Origin: Methanobrevibacter sp.
GTDB taxonomy: Archaea > Methanobacteriota > Methanobacteria > Methanobacteriales > Methanobacteriaceae
Direction of reading: 5' to 3'
Length of the DNA: 64,000 nucleotides
Assembly: GCF_017409525.1 (NCBI RefSeq)
Contig: NZ_JAFQSO010000003.1
Coordinates: forward strand, 1 to 64,000
Both the position numbers and the translations under genes were made by a program. Positions 52,270 through 62,218 of this stretch are shown piece after piece. Every line of letters starts with the position of its first letter. Positions within the stretch are counted from its first letter, which is position 1. The notes under the pieces were generated by a model, which worked only from the letters and a program-made list of their open reading frames with translations, ran no database searches and had not been told where the DNA came from.

Positions 52270-54063
52270 ATGGCAAGAAGAACTCAACCGTTAATGAGAT
52301 CACAATATATTTTAACATATGGTCCTGGATCAATTATTGAAAGTAGTAATGGTCCAAGATTAATACCTTCATTAAAAATAGGTTTGGGAAAAGATTTTGA
52401 TAAATATGTTGATAAATATCAAGTTCCTGATATCCGTTTAGAACATCTAGTCAATACATTTTTCAATTCAAATGATAATGTGCGATTTTTCCAACTACCT
52501 TCTAATGATTCCGAAGGGGAAAAAGAACATAAAGGTTTGTATAAAACAATGATTTTTCCCGTTTGGAAGATTTGTTATAACAATAAGGAACATGATTCTA
52601 ATACGAATATTCTATTTAATTCTAAATATCATAATGATAAATGTCCTTGTTGTGGAAAAAGTAAATACTCAAATCCAGTAAGATTTGTTTGTGCATGCTA
52701 TGAGGGGCATCTAGATGAAGTCCCTTGGAAATATGCCATTCATTCAAGTGGGGACTGTGATCATGGTTCTTATTTTGAATGGGATGCGAAAGGTAACTCT
52801 TTGGATAGTATTAAATTGCGTTGTCCTAAATGTGAAGAAGAGACTACTATGAAGAAAATAGCTAGTGCAACTTACAATTGTCATTCCAGACATCCTGAAA
52901 CGGAAACAATTGATAGGAATAGTGTGGGTTACTCTGAAGGATTCAGTAGCCGTGAAGACCCACCAAAACATATGAGAGTTATCCAAAGACAATCTTCTTC
53001 TCTTAGAATCCCATTAAATAGAACATTGTTGATTTTACCAGAAAATGATAAACCATGTTTAAGAGTTATTCAGAATCAAGATTCTACTCAAAGGGATATA
53101 ATTTTAAAGTTGATTGAAAATTATGATGATGAAAACATAAGAAAAATTTATTTGGATTTATTGAAAGATGATGTAAAACAATTTATAGAAAAAGATAGGG
53201 AAACTTTCTTTGATGAAGCCAAAAGGTTATATAATAAACAATGGAATTATCAGGAATTAATTGAAGAGGAATTTGAAGTTTTAAATAATGATTTGCCTGT
53301 TGTTAAAGATAATTTTGAAAAAGATTATTACAACTCATTTAATGCAGACTTTGATGGAATTCCATTTGAATTCAAAGTATCTCCAATTAATAAAATCAAA
53401 ACTATAACTACTCAATATGCGTATCAAAGAAATATTCGGCCCGAAGGATTTTCTTCCAAAGATGAATTTGATGAAAGTAATCTGAAACCTGTTGATGTTG
53501 GGTCCCAACCAAAATTAGGTAATGAAAAATGGTATCCTGCATTTGAAAGTATTGGTGAAGGAATTTTTATCACATCCAATTTAAATCCTTTGGATAATTT
53601 AAAATTGAGCAATAGCGTCCCAAAATGGCGTAAATTAGATTTTACAGAATTATCATATTTCCTTTTAGAAGATATCGATATGGCATTATTGGTTTGGTGG
53701 CATTCGTTATCTCATGCAATTATTCGTGCTTTAGGTTATATTTCAGGATATTCTTCCGCATCCATACGTGAACGGATTTATATTACAAGAGATAACCGCG
53801 GAGGTATATTATTATATAATACTTCTGCAGGTGATGATTCCGGAATGGGTGGGTTAATAAATTCGGCGAAAAATTTTGACAATGTTTTAGACCATGCATT
53901 AAATATTGTAAATGATTGTTCTAATGATCCGTTATGCCATGCCATGCGTTTTGGAGGGCATAATGTTAATGGTGCTGCATGTATAAATTGCATGTTCCTT
54001 TCAGAAACTTCATGTGAATATGGAAATAGGTTTTTGGACAGGCATTTATTATTAGGTGATTAA
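52270..54063 (+). CDS. drmB: DISARM protein DrmB (DUF1998)
   Basis: A 597-residue protein. The start is ATG 52270 after GGGTG; the N-terminus RTQPLMRSQYILTYGPGSIIE is characteristic of DrmB. Zinc motifs are CPCCGKS and LRCPKCEEE. The C-terminus is the DUF1998 domain: LLVWWHSLSHAIIRALGYISGYSSASIRERI, ITRDNRGGILLYNTSAGDDSGMGGL and the cysteine cluster DCSNDPLCHAMRF with CINCMFLSETSCE. DrmA-DrmB form a heteromer that recognises phage DNA in DISARM. The stop codon is followed directly by the ATG of DrmC (TAAATG). The gene order A-B-C matches described systems. Confidence 0.92.
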   Translation: MARRTQPLMRSQYILTYGPGSIIESSNGPRLIPSLKIGLGKDFDKYVDKYQVPDIRLEHLVNTFFNSNDNVRFFQLPSNDSEGEKEHKGLYKTMIFPVWKICYNNKEHDSNTNILFNSKYHNDKCPCCGKSKYSNPVRFVCACYEGHLDEVPWKYAIHSSGDCDHGSYFEWDAKGNSLDSIKLRCPKCEEETTMKKIASATYNCHSRHPETETIDRNSVGYSEGFSSREDPPKHMRVIQRQSSSLRIPLNRTLLILPENDKPCLRVIQNQDSTQRDIILKLIENYDDENIRKIYLDLLKDDVKQFIEKDRETFFDEAKRLYNKQWNYQELIEEEFEVLNNDLPVVKDNFEKDYYNSFNADFDGIPFEFKVSPINKIKTITTQYAYQRNIRPEGFSSKDEFDESNLKPVDVGSQPKLGNEKWYPAFESIGEGIFITSNLNPLDNLKLSNSVPKWRKLDFTELSYFLLEDIDMALLVWWHSLSHAIIRALGYISGYSSASIRERIYITRDNRGGILLYNTSAGDDSGMGGLINSAKNFDNVLDHALNIVNDCSNDPLCHAMRFGGHNVNGAACINCMFLSETSCEYGNRFLDRHLLLGD

Positions 54064-54516
54064 ATGAATAATATTGAGATTATTGCTAGTGGAGACAAAT
54101 GGATTGGTGATGGAGTAATACCTACAATGTCTGCTATTTCAGAGTTAATAGATAATTCCGAAGATTCTTTAATCATGACGATATATGTGTTGACTTCTGA
54201 TTTAATCTTTGACAAAATTCATTTAGCACTTAAACGAGGTGTCGAAATAGAAATTTTTATTTACTATAATGAAGATTATTTACACTTGATAAATAAGCTA
54301 AAAGAATTGTCTGATTCCTATAATTATTGTAAAATCCACATTTTGGATGAAGAATTTATCCACTCTAAAATAATAATTTCAGACAGGTCAAAATTACTTA
54401 TTGGATCGGCTAATTTTTCACGTAGAGCTCTTTTTTCAAATTATGAATTGGGTGTTTTTATAGATGATCCACATATAGCTTTTGAATTAGAAAAAGTAAT
54501 AAAAAGGTTATTATAA
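54064..54516 (+). CDS. drmC: DISARM protein DrmC, single-HKD phospholipase D-like
   Basis: A 150-residue PLD-fold protein. It has a single HxK(x4)D-type motif, IHSKIIISDRSKLLIGSANFS, so an active enzyme would be a homodimer. The N-terminal part has DNSEDSLIMTIYVLTSDL, typical of PLD-family nucleases. DrmC is the least essential DISARM component in published systems and resembles DNA nucleases of the Nuc family. Start ATG directly follows the DrmB stop, and the TAA stop overlaps the next ATG by one base (TAATG), so all four genes are translationally coupled. The protein is shorter than many DrmC homologues, which may reflect a lineage-specific form. Confidence 0.85.
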   Translation: MNNIEIIASGDKWIGDGVIPTMSAISELIDNSEDSLIMTIYVLTSDLIFDKIHLALKRGVEIEIFIYYNEDYLHLINKLKELSDSYNYCKIHILDEEFIHSKIIISDRSKLLIGSANFSRRALFSNYELGVFIDDPHIAFELEKVIKRLL

Positions 54517-57494
54517 TGCATAGTTATTACCATTTGTTTCCAACATGCCCAAAATGCCATGAACCCCATTATAAGGGAACTTCTATTAAACAGATTTCAC
54601 CAGACCTGTTATGCCAAGCATGCGGAGACAATTGTAGAAAAAATTTTTGTGAAGGAGACATATACAAAGAACGCAAAGAAAAGTATAATGATTTATTCTA
54701 TTGCAGCAACTGTGGTGCAGTTTTTAGGAAATATTTGGATTTTATTGAATTTGAAAAGCTATCAGAGTTTATTAATAATTCAAAAGATTTTAATTCAAAA
54801 GTTCCATTATTTTGGAATATAGATTTGAATGAAATTGAAAAAGAGTATATCGGTTGGATAAATGAAATTAATGGAAAGTATTTGATTACTTGGCCTTGGA
54901 AAGAAGTAAAATTCATACCTATTTTGGCAGCAGAATATTTGTTTATGAATCCAAAATCTAAAATAGTTATAATTGATGATATTGATAAGAATAATAAGGA
55001 TTTGTTCTTTAAACCTAATTCTTTAGAACTGTTTGAGAATTTGGTTTACTCATCCACTACAACCCCGTATGATGATGACCTTGAAGAAGAATGGGGCCGT
55101 TTATTTTCAGCAAAAAAGATATTTAAAAAGTTGAATCAATTTCATTATCATATTAATGTTGAAAAGGGTCATGAGTTTCCAGACATTCCTATGGATCACT
55201 CAGAGGTTTGTATAGGCTCAACATTAAAACAATATAATGGGATTGTTGTAAAAAAATTCATTGAAGAATTCGGGGAGGATTGTGTCAAATCGGACATAGT
55301 TGATGGTAAAAAGGTTAATTATTATGTTAATAAAAATGGGTTTATAAACTTCAAATTTAGCTATAATTATTCATGGACTGCTAAACAAACTATTTTAAAC
55401 AAAAATAAGTTTTTAGAAAATATTGTAAATATAAATAACTTTAACAGATTAAAAGATAAAATTAAATACTTTACCATATTCTATAATGTAATGGATTTGG
55501 ATTGGGATTATGAATCTCAGTTATATTTTATTTCACAAAAAAGAGAAGATTTATTTAGTTTAATACACGATATTAACCCATCAATCGTGATTTTTTCCGA
55601 TTCAGACAAATTCATGATTGATTCCATTATATTTTCTCGAGAGACTGATGAAAATTTTTTATCATTTATTAATGATACAAATTCAGATTTATTGCTATTT
55701 TCAAATTCTAAAGATGTAAGGAATTTATATGGTTTCAATGATTTTGATAAATTTATAGATAAATATTCCATTAATGTTCATACATGGGATTCAGACATTG
55801 TTTTAAATAATTTTTCAGAACAGTCCCGAAATAAAATTAAAACCGCAGGTTCATTATCATTTAATGATATAGAATCAATTTCTGATTTTGATTTTGAAAC
55901 CATTGAAGTTGAAGAATTGACTAATTTCCAATCATTGATTTCCAAAATTTATGATGAAACTAAAAATAAAGAATATTTTAAATTTTTATATAGGCTTTCA
56001 AAATCCCCATTATTTGTTAAGTCATCTATTTTTAATTTGAATTTCAATATTAAAAATTCGGATATTGATTATGAAATTATTTTAGAGTATTTGGACAATA
56101 CTAATAAAGAATTATCTGAGGAATTATTGTCAATATATGAAAAGCATTATAAAAATGATTCAAATCCTTTGTTAAAACCAATATTAGATTGTATTGAAAA
56201 AACATCCCAAAATTCAGACAGGAAAAATATCAAATTAGTTTTATATAATCGAGAAGAAATTAAAGCATTTAAAAAAATTATAGAATTAAAAGGTTTTCAT
56301 GAAGAATTTGAGGATATTGAAATTATAACTTGGAATAAATTAAATAAATTCGATGATGATCTAATTGTGATTACTGCAACTCCTCCATTCATTACATATG
56401 AATTATATCACTCAAAAATTAGTAAAATATATTTTATCGGTGGAGATAAATTTTTAAAAGACACAACAGATATCATTAATTATCGTATGGATGTGAATTT
56501 TTGCAGACCTATTTTGTTTAGAGAGGATTGGGATATTCCAAAATCATTAGAAATCCTTTTACCAAAACAAGATGAATTTGAACACGATTTTCTATCAGAT
56601 ATCATAAATGATTATTATAATGAAGAAAAAATTGGCAAAAGGTTAGATATAGAATATGAGCCACAACACAGATTCATTGAATCTGGTGAAAAAGTTCTCC
56701 TGTTGGTTAATGATAAAAATGAAGGTTTGTTTTTACCTTTGGAATGTAAGGTAATGTATAAACATGATAAGCATATTATAGGTAATTTACATATTAATAA
56801 GGACACGGCATATGAAATAAAATTGAAATATAAGGAATTGATTATAAATAATTCAAATTTCATGTTAACATATAAAGATCTTTTTGACGATTTCATGATA
56901 AAAAATTGTAATGACATCAATATTGGTTCCCAGTTCCATACTTGGGACAATTATGCTGATTTAATTTTATCTGTTTATAATTGGAGAAATAAACTGAATG
57001 ATATTGTTTCATCAAATGAAAATGAATCTCAGAATTTTAAAGACGAATTTGCATTTGAATTGGCGAAGTCTGAAATTGTTGCTAAAGATCAGAATTACAT
57101 CAAACAATCTTGGTTAAGCGACCCTCAAAGAATTATTAAAGCAGATTCAAAAATTTTAAAAATATATGATATTGAAAGACCAAAAGGGTCAGGTGTTGAT
57201 TTAACTGAAATATTTAATATTATATCAAAATATGATCCATCAATTGATTTTCAAGAATCTGCTTTTAGGAATCACATTGCCATAAAACAAATGAAATATT
57301 TAAGAAGGATATTTCTTAAAAGAAAAAATGTGCCGTTCAAATATAGGCATTTATGCGCCCAATTTTGGAAAGAACTGGAATATAAAGTTAAAAAAATGGA
57401 CACTTTTAAAGTCATTGCTATTAAAAGAGGAAAATTAGTTGAACCTGTTGTTCCTTTTAAAATATATGATAATTACAAGGAATATGTAAATTAA
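54516..57494 (+). CDS. drmE: large DISARM-associated protein, DrmE-like
   Basis: A 992-residue protein that overlaps the DrmC stop by one base. The N-terminus contains a cysteine-rich zinc-binding region (FPTCPKCHEPHY, LCQACGDNC, FYCSNCGAVF, residues about 10-80). The following region has the strand KIVIIDDIDKN but no Walker A loop, and the far middle has IVITATPPFITYELYHSKISKIYFIGGDKF, which recalls the last strands of a helicase-like fold. The rest is mostly helical and lysine/asparagine-rich. DrmE is the fifth gene of class 2 DISARM and has no known activity; the position and size fit DrmE. Sequence identity to known DrmE could not be tested, so this may instead be a new accessory subunit. 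Confidence 0.55.
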   Translation: MHSYYHLFPTCPKCHEPHYKGTSIKQISPDLLCQACGDNCRKNFCEGDIYKERKEKYNDLFYCSNCGAVFRKYLDFIEFEKLSEFINNSKDFNSKVPLFWNIDLNEIEKEYIGWINEINGKYLITWPWKEVKFIPILAAEYLFMNPKSKIVIIDDIDKNNKDLFFKPNSLELFENLVYSSTTTPYDDDLEEEWGRLFSAKKIFKKLNQFHYHINVEKGHEFPDIPMDHSEVCIGSTLKQYNGIVVKKFIEEFGEDCVKSDIVDGKKVNYYVNKNGFINFKFSYNYSWTAKQTILNKNKFLENIVNINNFNRLKDKIKYFTIFYNVMDLDWDYESQLYFISQKREDLFSLIHDINPSIVIFSDSDKFMIDSIIFSRETDENFLSFINDTNSDLLLFSNSKDVRNLYGFNDFDKFIDKYSINVHTWDSDIVLNNFSEQSRNKIKTAGSLSFNDIESISDFDFETIEVEELTNFQSLISKIYDETKNKEYFKFLYRLSKSPLFVKSSIFNLNFNIKNSDIDYEIILEYLDNTNKELSEELLSIYEKHYKNDSNPLLKPILDCIEKTSQNSDRKNIKLVLYNREEIKAFKKIIELKGFHEEFEDIEIITWNKLNKFDDDLIVITATPPFITYELYHSKISKIYFIGGDKFLKDTTDIINYRMDVNFCRPILFREDWDIPKSLEILLPKQDEFEHDFLSDIINDYYNEEKIGKRLDIEYEPQHRFIESGEKVLLLVNDKNEGLFLPLECKVMYKHDKHIIGNLHINKDTAYEIKLKYKELIINNSNFMLTYKDLFDDFMIKNCNDINIGSQFHTWDNYADLILSVYNWRNKLNDIVSSNENESQNFKDEFAFELAKSEIVAKDQNYIKQSWLSDPQRIIKADSKILKIYDIERPKGSGVDLTEIFNIISKYDPSIDFQESAFRNHIAIKQMKYLRRIFLKRKNVPFKYRHLCAQFWKELEYKVKKMDTFKVIAIKRGKLVEPVVPFKIYDNYKEYVN

Positions 57495-57625
57495 TTATAA
57501 TCTATTTTATGCATAGATTTTTATTTCAGTTAATTATTTAAGTAGAATTAAATAAACATAATGAGTAGTTATAATATAAGCATTTATTTTAGTTTATACG
57601 ATTTTTATTAAAATAAGGGGATTCC

Positions 57626-58972
57626 ATGTTATCAAATTTAAATGTAAAATTGGAAAATGTTGGGCCTATCGGGAAAGCAGATATGAATCTTGCCCAGATA
57701 AATATTATTGGTGGCCAAAATTCTACCGGTAAATCCACAGCAACTAAATTTTTGTATTCTATTTTAAGAGCTAATTCTTCAAAAAATAAAGACGTAGCAT
57801 ATAAGAGTATCATGAAAAAAATTGCAGAGTTAGTTTTTGATTTAAATGATTACTCTCGTAGTAATCGCATATCCATGGAGGATACTGAAGAACAAACCCA
57901 ACTTAAAGAAGATGCATTCGCTTTATTAGAAAAAATAGTTAGTGCAGATGAATTTGATGAAGCAAAAGAAGTTTTTGATGAAGTTAAAAGAAAATATGAT
58001 AAGTTGGTTTCTAAAAATATTCTTAAAATGGATATTGAAGATCAAATCGATAAAATTGATAATTACATTGAAAAAGCCGAAACTAAACCTGAGGAAATAT
58101 ATTTTTCAGTAATGGAAACTCTTTTAAAACGAGAATTAAGTTTAGATTTGGGCCATTTAAATGAAGGATGTTTCACGTTCACTGGAGAGTATAATGATTC
58201 TGAATTTAAATATGTTGTTGATTTGAATAAAGATTTTAATTTTGATATTGGTAGTGTTCTATCTAATCCTGTTGGATGGTTCCGTGTTAAAGAAGTTTAT
58301 TATATGGATTCTTTTTCCATAATTGATTTACCACAAAAAGAAGGATTGCAAAATACCGACCATGCTTCTTCTTTAGCTAAAAGTTTAAGTCCAGAATCAG
58401 ATAAATCTACTGATGTTTATGATAAAGAAGATAATCCTAAACTTAGAGAGTTGGAAGAATCAATTATTGAACTTATGGGCGGTAAATTCATTTTTGATGG
58501 TAAGAAATTAGTATTCAAATCAAAATATGAAAAAATTTCTGTTATGAAAAATACTGCTTCAGGTATTAAACAATTGGGCATTATTCAAATATTATTATCT
58601 CATCGTGCAATAGATAAGGATAGTTTCTTTATTTTAGATGAACCTGAAGTCAATTTACATCCTATATGGCAAGTTGAATTAGCTAAATTTTTAGTAAAAT
58701 TATCAAAAGAATTGAATTTAACTCTTTATGTTAATTCGCATAGTCCATTTTTCATTGAAGCATTGGATCTTTATTCATCATATTATGGTTTAATTGAGAA
58801 TACTCGATTTTTTTTAACTACACCTAATAATGGCAAATTCAATTTTGTCCCGATATCTCATGATAATCTTGATGTTATTTACAGGAATCTTGGTGAACCT
58901 TATGACATGTTAGATGACATTAGATTGGAATTGGAATTTGGTCCTGTGGATGATGATCTAAATGAAAACTGA
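57626..58972 (+). CDS. OLD/AAA15-type ATPase of a two-gene unit
   Basis: A 448-residue SMC/ABC-like ATPase. Walker A IIGGQNSTGKSTATKF is at residues 28-43. A long helical insertion (about 70-200, highly charged) separates it from the second half, where ASGIKQLGIIQILLS is the signature loop (about 312), FFILDEPEVNLHPIWQVELAKFL the Walker B with catalytic Glu (D338/E339), and LYVNSHSPFFIEAL the H-switch. No TOPRIM nuclease domain follows, so it is not a classic OLD protein. It overlaps the next gene by 11 bases. The layout is like Septu, Gabija-related or PARIS ATPases, which sense phage and activate a partner effector. It starts 131 bases after DISARM with its own AT-rich promoter region. Confidence 0.85.
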   Translation: MLSNLNVKLENVGPIGKADMNLAQINIIGGQNSTGKSTATKFLYSILRANSSKNKDVAYKSIMKKIAELVFDLNDYSRSNRISMEDTEEQTQLKEDAFALLEKIVSADEFDEAKEVFDEVKRKYDKLVSKNILKMDIEDQIDKIDNYIEKAETKPEEIYFSVMETLLKRELSLDLGHLNEGCFTFTGEYNDSEFKYVVDLNKDFNFDIGSVLSNPVGWFRVKEVYYMDSFSIIDLPQKEGLQNTDHASSLAKSLSPESDKSTDVYDKEDNPKLRELEESIIELMGGKFIFDGKKLVFKSKYEKISVMKNTASGIKQLGIIQILLSHRAIDKDSFFILDEPEVNLHPIWQVELAKFLVKLSKELNLTLYVNSHSPFFIEALDLYSSYYGLIENTRFFLTTPNNGKFNFVPISHDNLDVIYRNLGEPYDMLDDIRLELEFGPVDDDLNEN

Positions 58973-59786
58973 TGAAGAAAAATTCATTTTATTTATTGAA
59001 AGTTTTGAAGAATTTCACAAACCTATTTCAGAAATTTCTAAAGATAATGAAGGTGACAGAATTCTAGTGAATTCTGATTTTCCAATGTATAGTCTAGATG
59101 AGATATGTGATAATTGTACCTTATTTTATAATGATGGTAAAAAAAATCCTAAAACTTCGGATGCATTATTTTCTAAAATAGATAAGAATGGGAATTTAAT
59201 AATTCATTTTATAGAATTTAAAGGAGATAAATTTGAAGTAAAAAAAGGTAAAAAAGCTTTTAGAGAATTATTGGATCTTATTTATCGAAGAAATGAAAAA
59301 TTAAATAAAGATAAAATAATTAATGAAAAAAATAAAATTAAATTAGAACAAATCTATGATAAATATGCTGACGACTTGGAATATGGTGTTAGAATTAAAT
59401 CATTTGAAACAATCTTTGAAGCTTTACCAGTAATTTATGAAAAATATTGTGATGATGAGAATATTACAGATGGAGAAAAATTTGATATTTTTGAATTATT
59501 ATATAATTCTGAGAAATATTTGTGGACTGTTGTGTATACATGTACTGCTCCCAATGAAGTCAAAGACCATATCAGGCGTTTAAGCATGCCTAATGTAAAC
59601 CGTGACTTAAATGTTCCTAATTGGAATAGAGATGTTGAATCTATGGTTCCCGGTTCTTATGAATATAGATTGGAAAAACATTTTTTTAGATTAGAATTAG
59701 CTAATGTTTTTAAAAAATGTTTTTTAGTCAATCCGGGTTATTTTAATAAATTTGTGAATAAACATTTGAATAGAACACGGAATTAA
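58962..59786 (+). CDS. putative effector of the ATPase unit with a PD-(D/E)xK-like core
   Basis: A 274-residue protein overlapping the ATPase gene by 11 bases, so translation is coupled. It does not match a family I recognise. The pattern SDALFSKIDKNGNL (Asp about residue 67) followed by IIHFIEFKGDKFEVKKGKK (Glu-x-Lys near 86) is a convincing PD-(D/E)xK nuclease core with a hydrophobic strand before E-F-K. A conserved charged helix region follows, then a C-terminal aromatic segment (SYEYRLEKHFFRLELANVF). If it is a nuclease, the pair would be an ATPase-gated effector system. It is neither HNH (as in PtuB) nor TOPRIM (as in AriB) by sequence. It could equally be a regulator of the ATPase. Confidence 0.6.
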   Translation: MKTDEEKFILFIESFEEFHKPISEISKDNEGDRILVNSDFPMYSLDEICDNCTLFYNDGKKNPKTSDALFSKIDKNGNLIIHFIEFKGDKFEVKKGKKAFRELLDLIYRRNEKLNKDKIINEKNKIKLEQIYDKYADDLEYGVRIKSFETIFEALPVIYEKYCDDENITDGEKFDIFELLYNSEKYLWTVVYTCTAPNEVKDHIRRLSMPNVNRDLNVPNWNRDVESMVPGSYEYRLEKHFFRLELANVFKKCFLVNPGYFNKFVNKHLNRTRN

Positions 59787-59844
59787 GTTAGTTCATTGAT
59801 GATTTCTGTGATATTCAATAATTAAATTTTATCAAAGTAAATAT

Positions 59845-60111
59845 TTATTCTAAATTTTTTATTACATCATCACCTTTATCAGTTAGTCTATACAATCTAC
59901 CTTTTCTAACTTCGGGATTAATACATTCAACTAGCTCATGTGCTTTCAGTTCGGCTAATACTTATGAAATATGATTTGTTCTGATTCCAGAATCATTAGC
60001 TATTGCAGCAGGTATTTTAACATCACATTCTAAAGACTTCATCACTTTTTCCCTATATTTTGAGATTTGCACATAGCTAATTTCTGTTAACATTTCATCC
60101 GATAATTCCAT
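59845..60111 (-). pseudogene. winged-helix regulator with an in-frame stop codon
   Basis: On the minus strand, an 88-codon frame starts MELSDEMLTEISYVQISKYRE and ends KGRLYRLTDKGDDVIKNLE, clearly homologous to the intact winged-helix protein at 28806 (HISKVLRELKESG there). In the recognition helix the sequence reads NHIS-stop-VLAELK: TAA at 59962-59964 replaces the lysine codon. No other lesion is seen, so the inactivation looks recent. It lies at the end of the provirus-like gene set and may have been that element's regulator. Confidence 0.8.
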
Positions 60112-60119
60112 GATATCCC

Positions 60120-60605
60120 TTATGAACTTCTTACAAAATAAATTGTATCGTTATCATAGCTACTTAATGCATCATATGTTGCCTGTACCATGATGTTTGA
60201 CTCTGAAGGCACAATCATATTAACGACATGTGTTATTTCATCTTGTTCAAAATTACAATCTCCAAAATCTATGCAGTTCTGAGATTCAGGATACATTTCC
60301 ACTTCAGACATTTGCCTATAGACTCTAATGTAATCAGTATCTTCATTATTTTGAAGATTAACGATTGATAATCGTCTTAAGCCATGACCTTCAACTGGAT
60401 TGCATTCACCGTCATTGTCAATGTAGATTCTTGTATTAGGCAATATGTCTTCAGCTATTGGTCTTTTGAGTTTCAATCTGAAAACATCTCCTAATACGGC
60501 CACAGCAACTAATGTTAATCCTGATGTTTTAACCTAGACTTTACCTAAAAGATAACCAAAGGCCAATTCTCCTGCTTGAGCTTTTCTAACAATTGTATGT
60601 TCCAT
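60120..60605 (-). pseudogene. provirus-like structural gene with in-frame TAG
   Basis: An otherwise continuous 161-codon frame starting MEHTIVRKAQAGELAFGYLL is broken by TAG at 60534-60536 (GKV-stop-VKTSGLTLVAVAVLG). The remainder is beta-rich and acidic (RIYIDNDGECNPVEGHG, IRVYRQMSEVEMYPESQ), like a virion decoration or tail protein. ATG 60605 lies 4 bases downstream of the stop of the preceding small gene, a compact phage-like layout. A second in-frame start (GTG 60503) could give a truncated product. No family is recognised. Confidence 0.65.
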
Positions 60606-60608
60606 AGT

Positions 60609-60809
60609 TTAGGACATATCTAAAGTTACCATATCGCCGATTGCACATTGATTGGAACAAATCCAAGCCGTATGTTCATCATTAACGTATGTCCTTTCGT
60701 CCTCATCTAAAAGGCAAGCTATTACATCCATTTTCTCTATATGTTCAAGGCCTGTTGGATATCCACGGCCATGTCCAATTGTTGAATTAACATCATAATT
60801 TATAATCAT
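60609..60809 (-). CDS. small provirus-like protein
   Basis: A 66-residue protein beginning MIINYDVNSTIGHGRGYPTG. Its ATG at 60809 is preceded by GGGGGTG, a strong ribosome-binding site. The frame continues upstream into the neighbouring pseudogene, and removing one G from the G7 run (60819-60825) would end that upstream gene with an ATGA overlap of this start, which supports the boundary chosen here. It has no lesion. It may be a head or tail accessory protein; no family is recognised. Confidence 0.5.
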   Translation of the reverse strand: MIINYDVNSTIGHGRGYPTGLEHIEKMDVIACLLDEDERTYVNDEHTAWICSNQCAIGDMVTLDMS

Positions 60810-61989
60810 TTTAAAACACCCCCCCAAATTATGGTTAATTATTTTATATGGAATATGAAGTCCAGTATCATCCATATCTTCATCATTAGCGTCCCCTATT
60901 AACGTTGAGCCTTTGTAAGCTTTATTGTATTCATGATTTCATTTATATAATCGAGTGCTGGTTTTATCTCTTTTGGTTACTGTTACTTGAGGAATTCCAT
61001 TAGCTACGAATAATGGTGATGGAAATATTATTAACCATTTTAAATCAACATAATTGAAATATTCAAAGTCCGTTGTAGCAGACAATGTTGGAGAGACTTC
61101 AATCGCTGCATAATTGGATTGATAAATTTTAGTTGGATTATTTCTGCTGAATTCTTCAAGATAATCTGATGTATTAGATGTTCCTGTTCCCACACAATCA
61201 TGAAAATGATATTGTTTCCAGTTTCCCTCTTCATCACTTCCCTGATTGTAAGCATCAAAACTGGCTAATACTAAAGTCTTAGCACTAGTGAACATACAAT
61301 AATCTTTTTCCCCACTCCAATAGTTGACAGTAGCTTTTACATTAGACTCATCAGGTGAGAGTGTTCCATCAATTTGCATCATGATACCTCCAATGGTTGA
61401 ACCATGATATGTTTCATTATCATTAACAAAAACATTTCTGTTAATATATTTGAATCTGGCTACAACAACACGATTGTTGGTTAATGGTTGACCTGAGGAA
61501 AATGGGGTAAACCAATCAGTTGGAGAAGTTCCTTCAAGGTTAGGAACAAATCTAGCTCTAAGAAAATGGCTTCCATCTGTTGAGTCATTGTTTGATGATA
61601 AACCTGAGTAGTTCATGAAAAATTGTGAGTATGTATCAGAATTTGCATCAAACATTAACACTTCATTACCAGTTGACAAAGTACTTGAGAATATTGTTCC
61701 TGTATCATGGACGTCCAGCAATAGCTTTGTGGTTTGTGAAATCTGGCCAACAGGAACTCTTTCAAGTATTGCTGCGCCTTGCGACCCCTAATCTGGAATG
61801 TATAATACTTGACATTCTTTATTGTTTGAGGTTTTAATCTTCAGGTTTTTCAAATCACTTCTGAAATGATTGGAGAAAGAACTGCTTGCTAAATTATCCA
61901 AGAAGATATAATCATAGCTTGATGAATACTGCTCCTTTGGTTGAAATTGCCCATGACAATATTGATTTGTAATTTTTTCTACGTGTCAT
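60806..61989 (-). pseudogene. large provirus-like structural gene with a frameshift and two in-frame stops
   Basis: A minus-strand gene of about 390 codons starting at ATG 61989 (MTRRK). Removing one A from the A6 run (61973-61978) joins the start to the frame NQYCHGQFQPKEQYSSSYDY. The frame then continues through TAG at 61788-61790 (YIPD-stop-GSQGAAILERV) and TGA at 60939-60941 (RLYK-stop-NHEYNKAYKG). Between these the protein is a beta-rich, aspartate-rich sequence typical of tail, baseplate or capsid-like proteins (NEVLMFDANSDTYSQFF, HFHDCVGTGTSNTSDY). One extra G in the G7 run at 60819-60825 appears to distort its end. Several lesions of different kinds point to decay. Confidence 0.65.
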
Positions 61990-62218
61990 GAGTAATATTT
62001 TATTATCTATTTTATATAATATTTATAATAAAAAATATAATATTAAAAAGAAGTTTAGAAAAAGAAATATAAAAGCATCATTGGGAATAGAATAAAATTT
62101 TTAAAAAAGGAAAATAAATATGTTAAATAAGTAAAAAAGAAAAAATAGCAAGTGTTTAAATTGAATGTTACATTAAGTAATATTCAAAACCTAAAGGAAA
62201 AAATTAAGAGGGTTAAAA

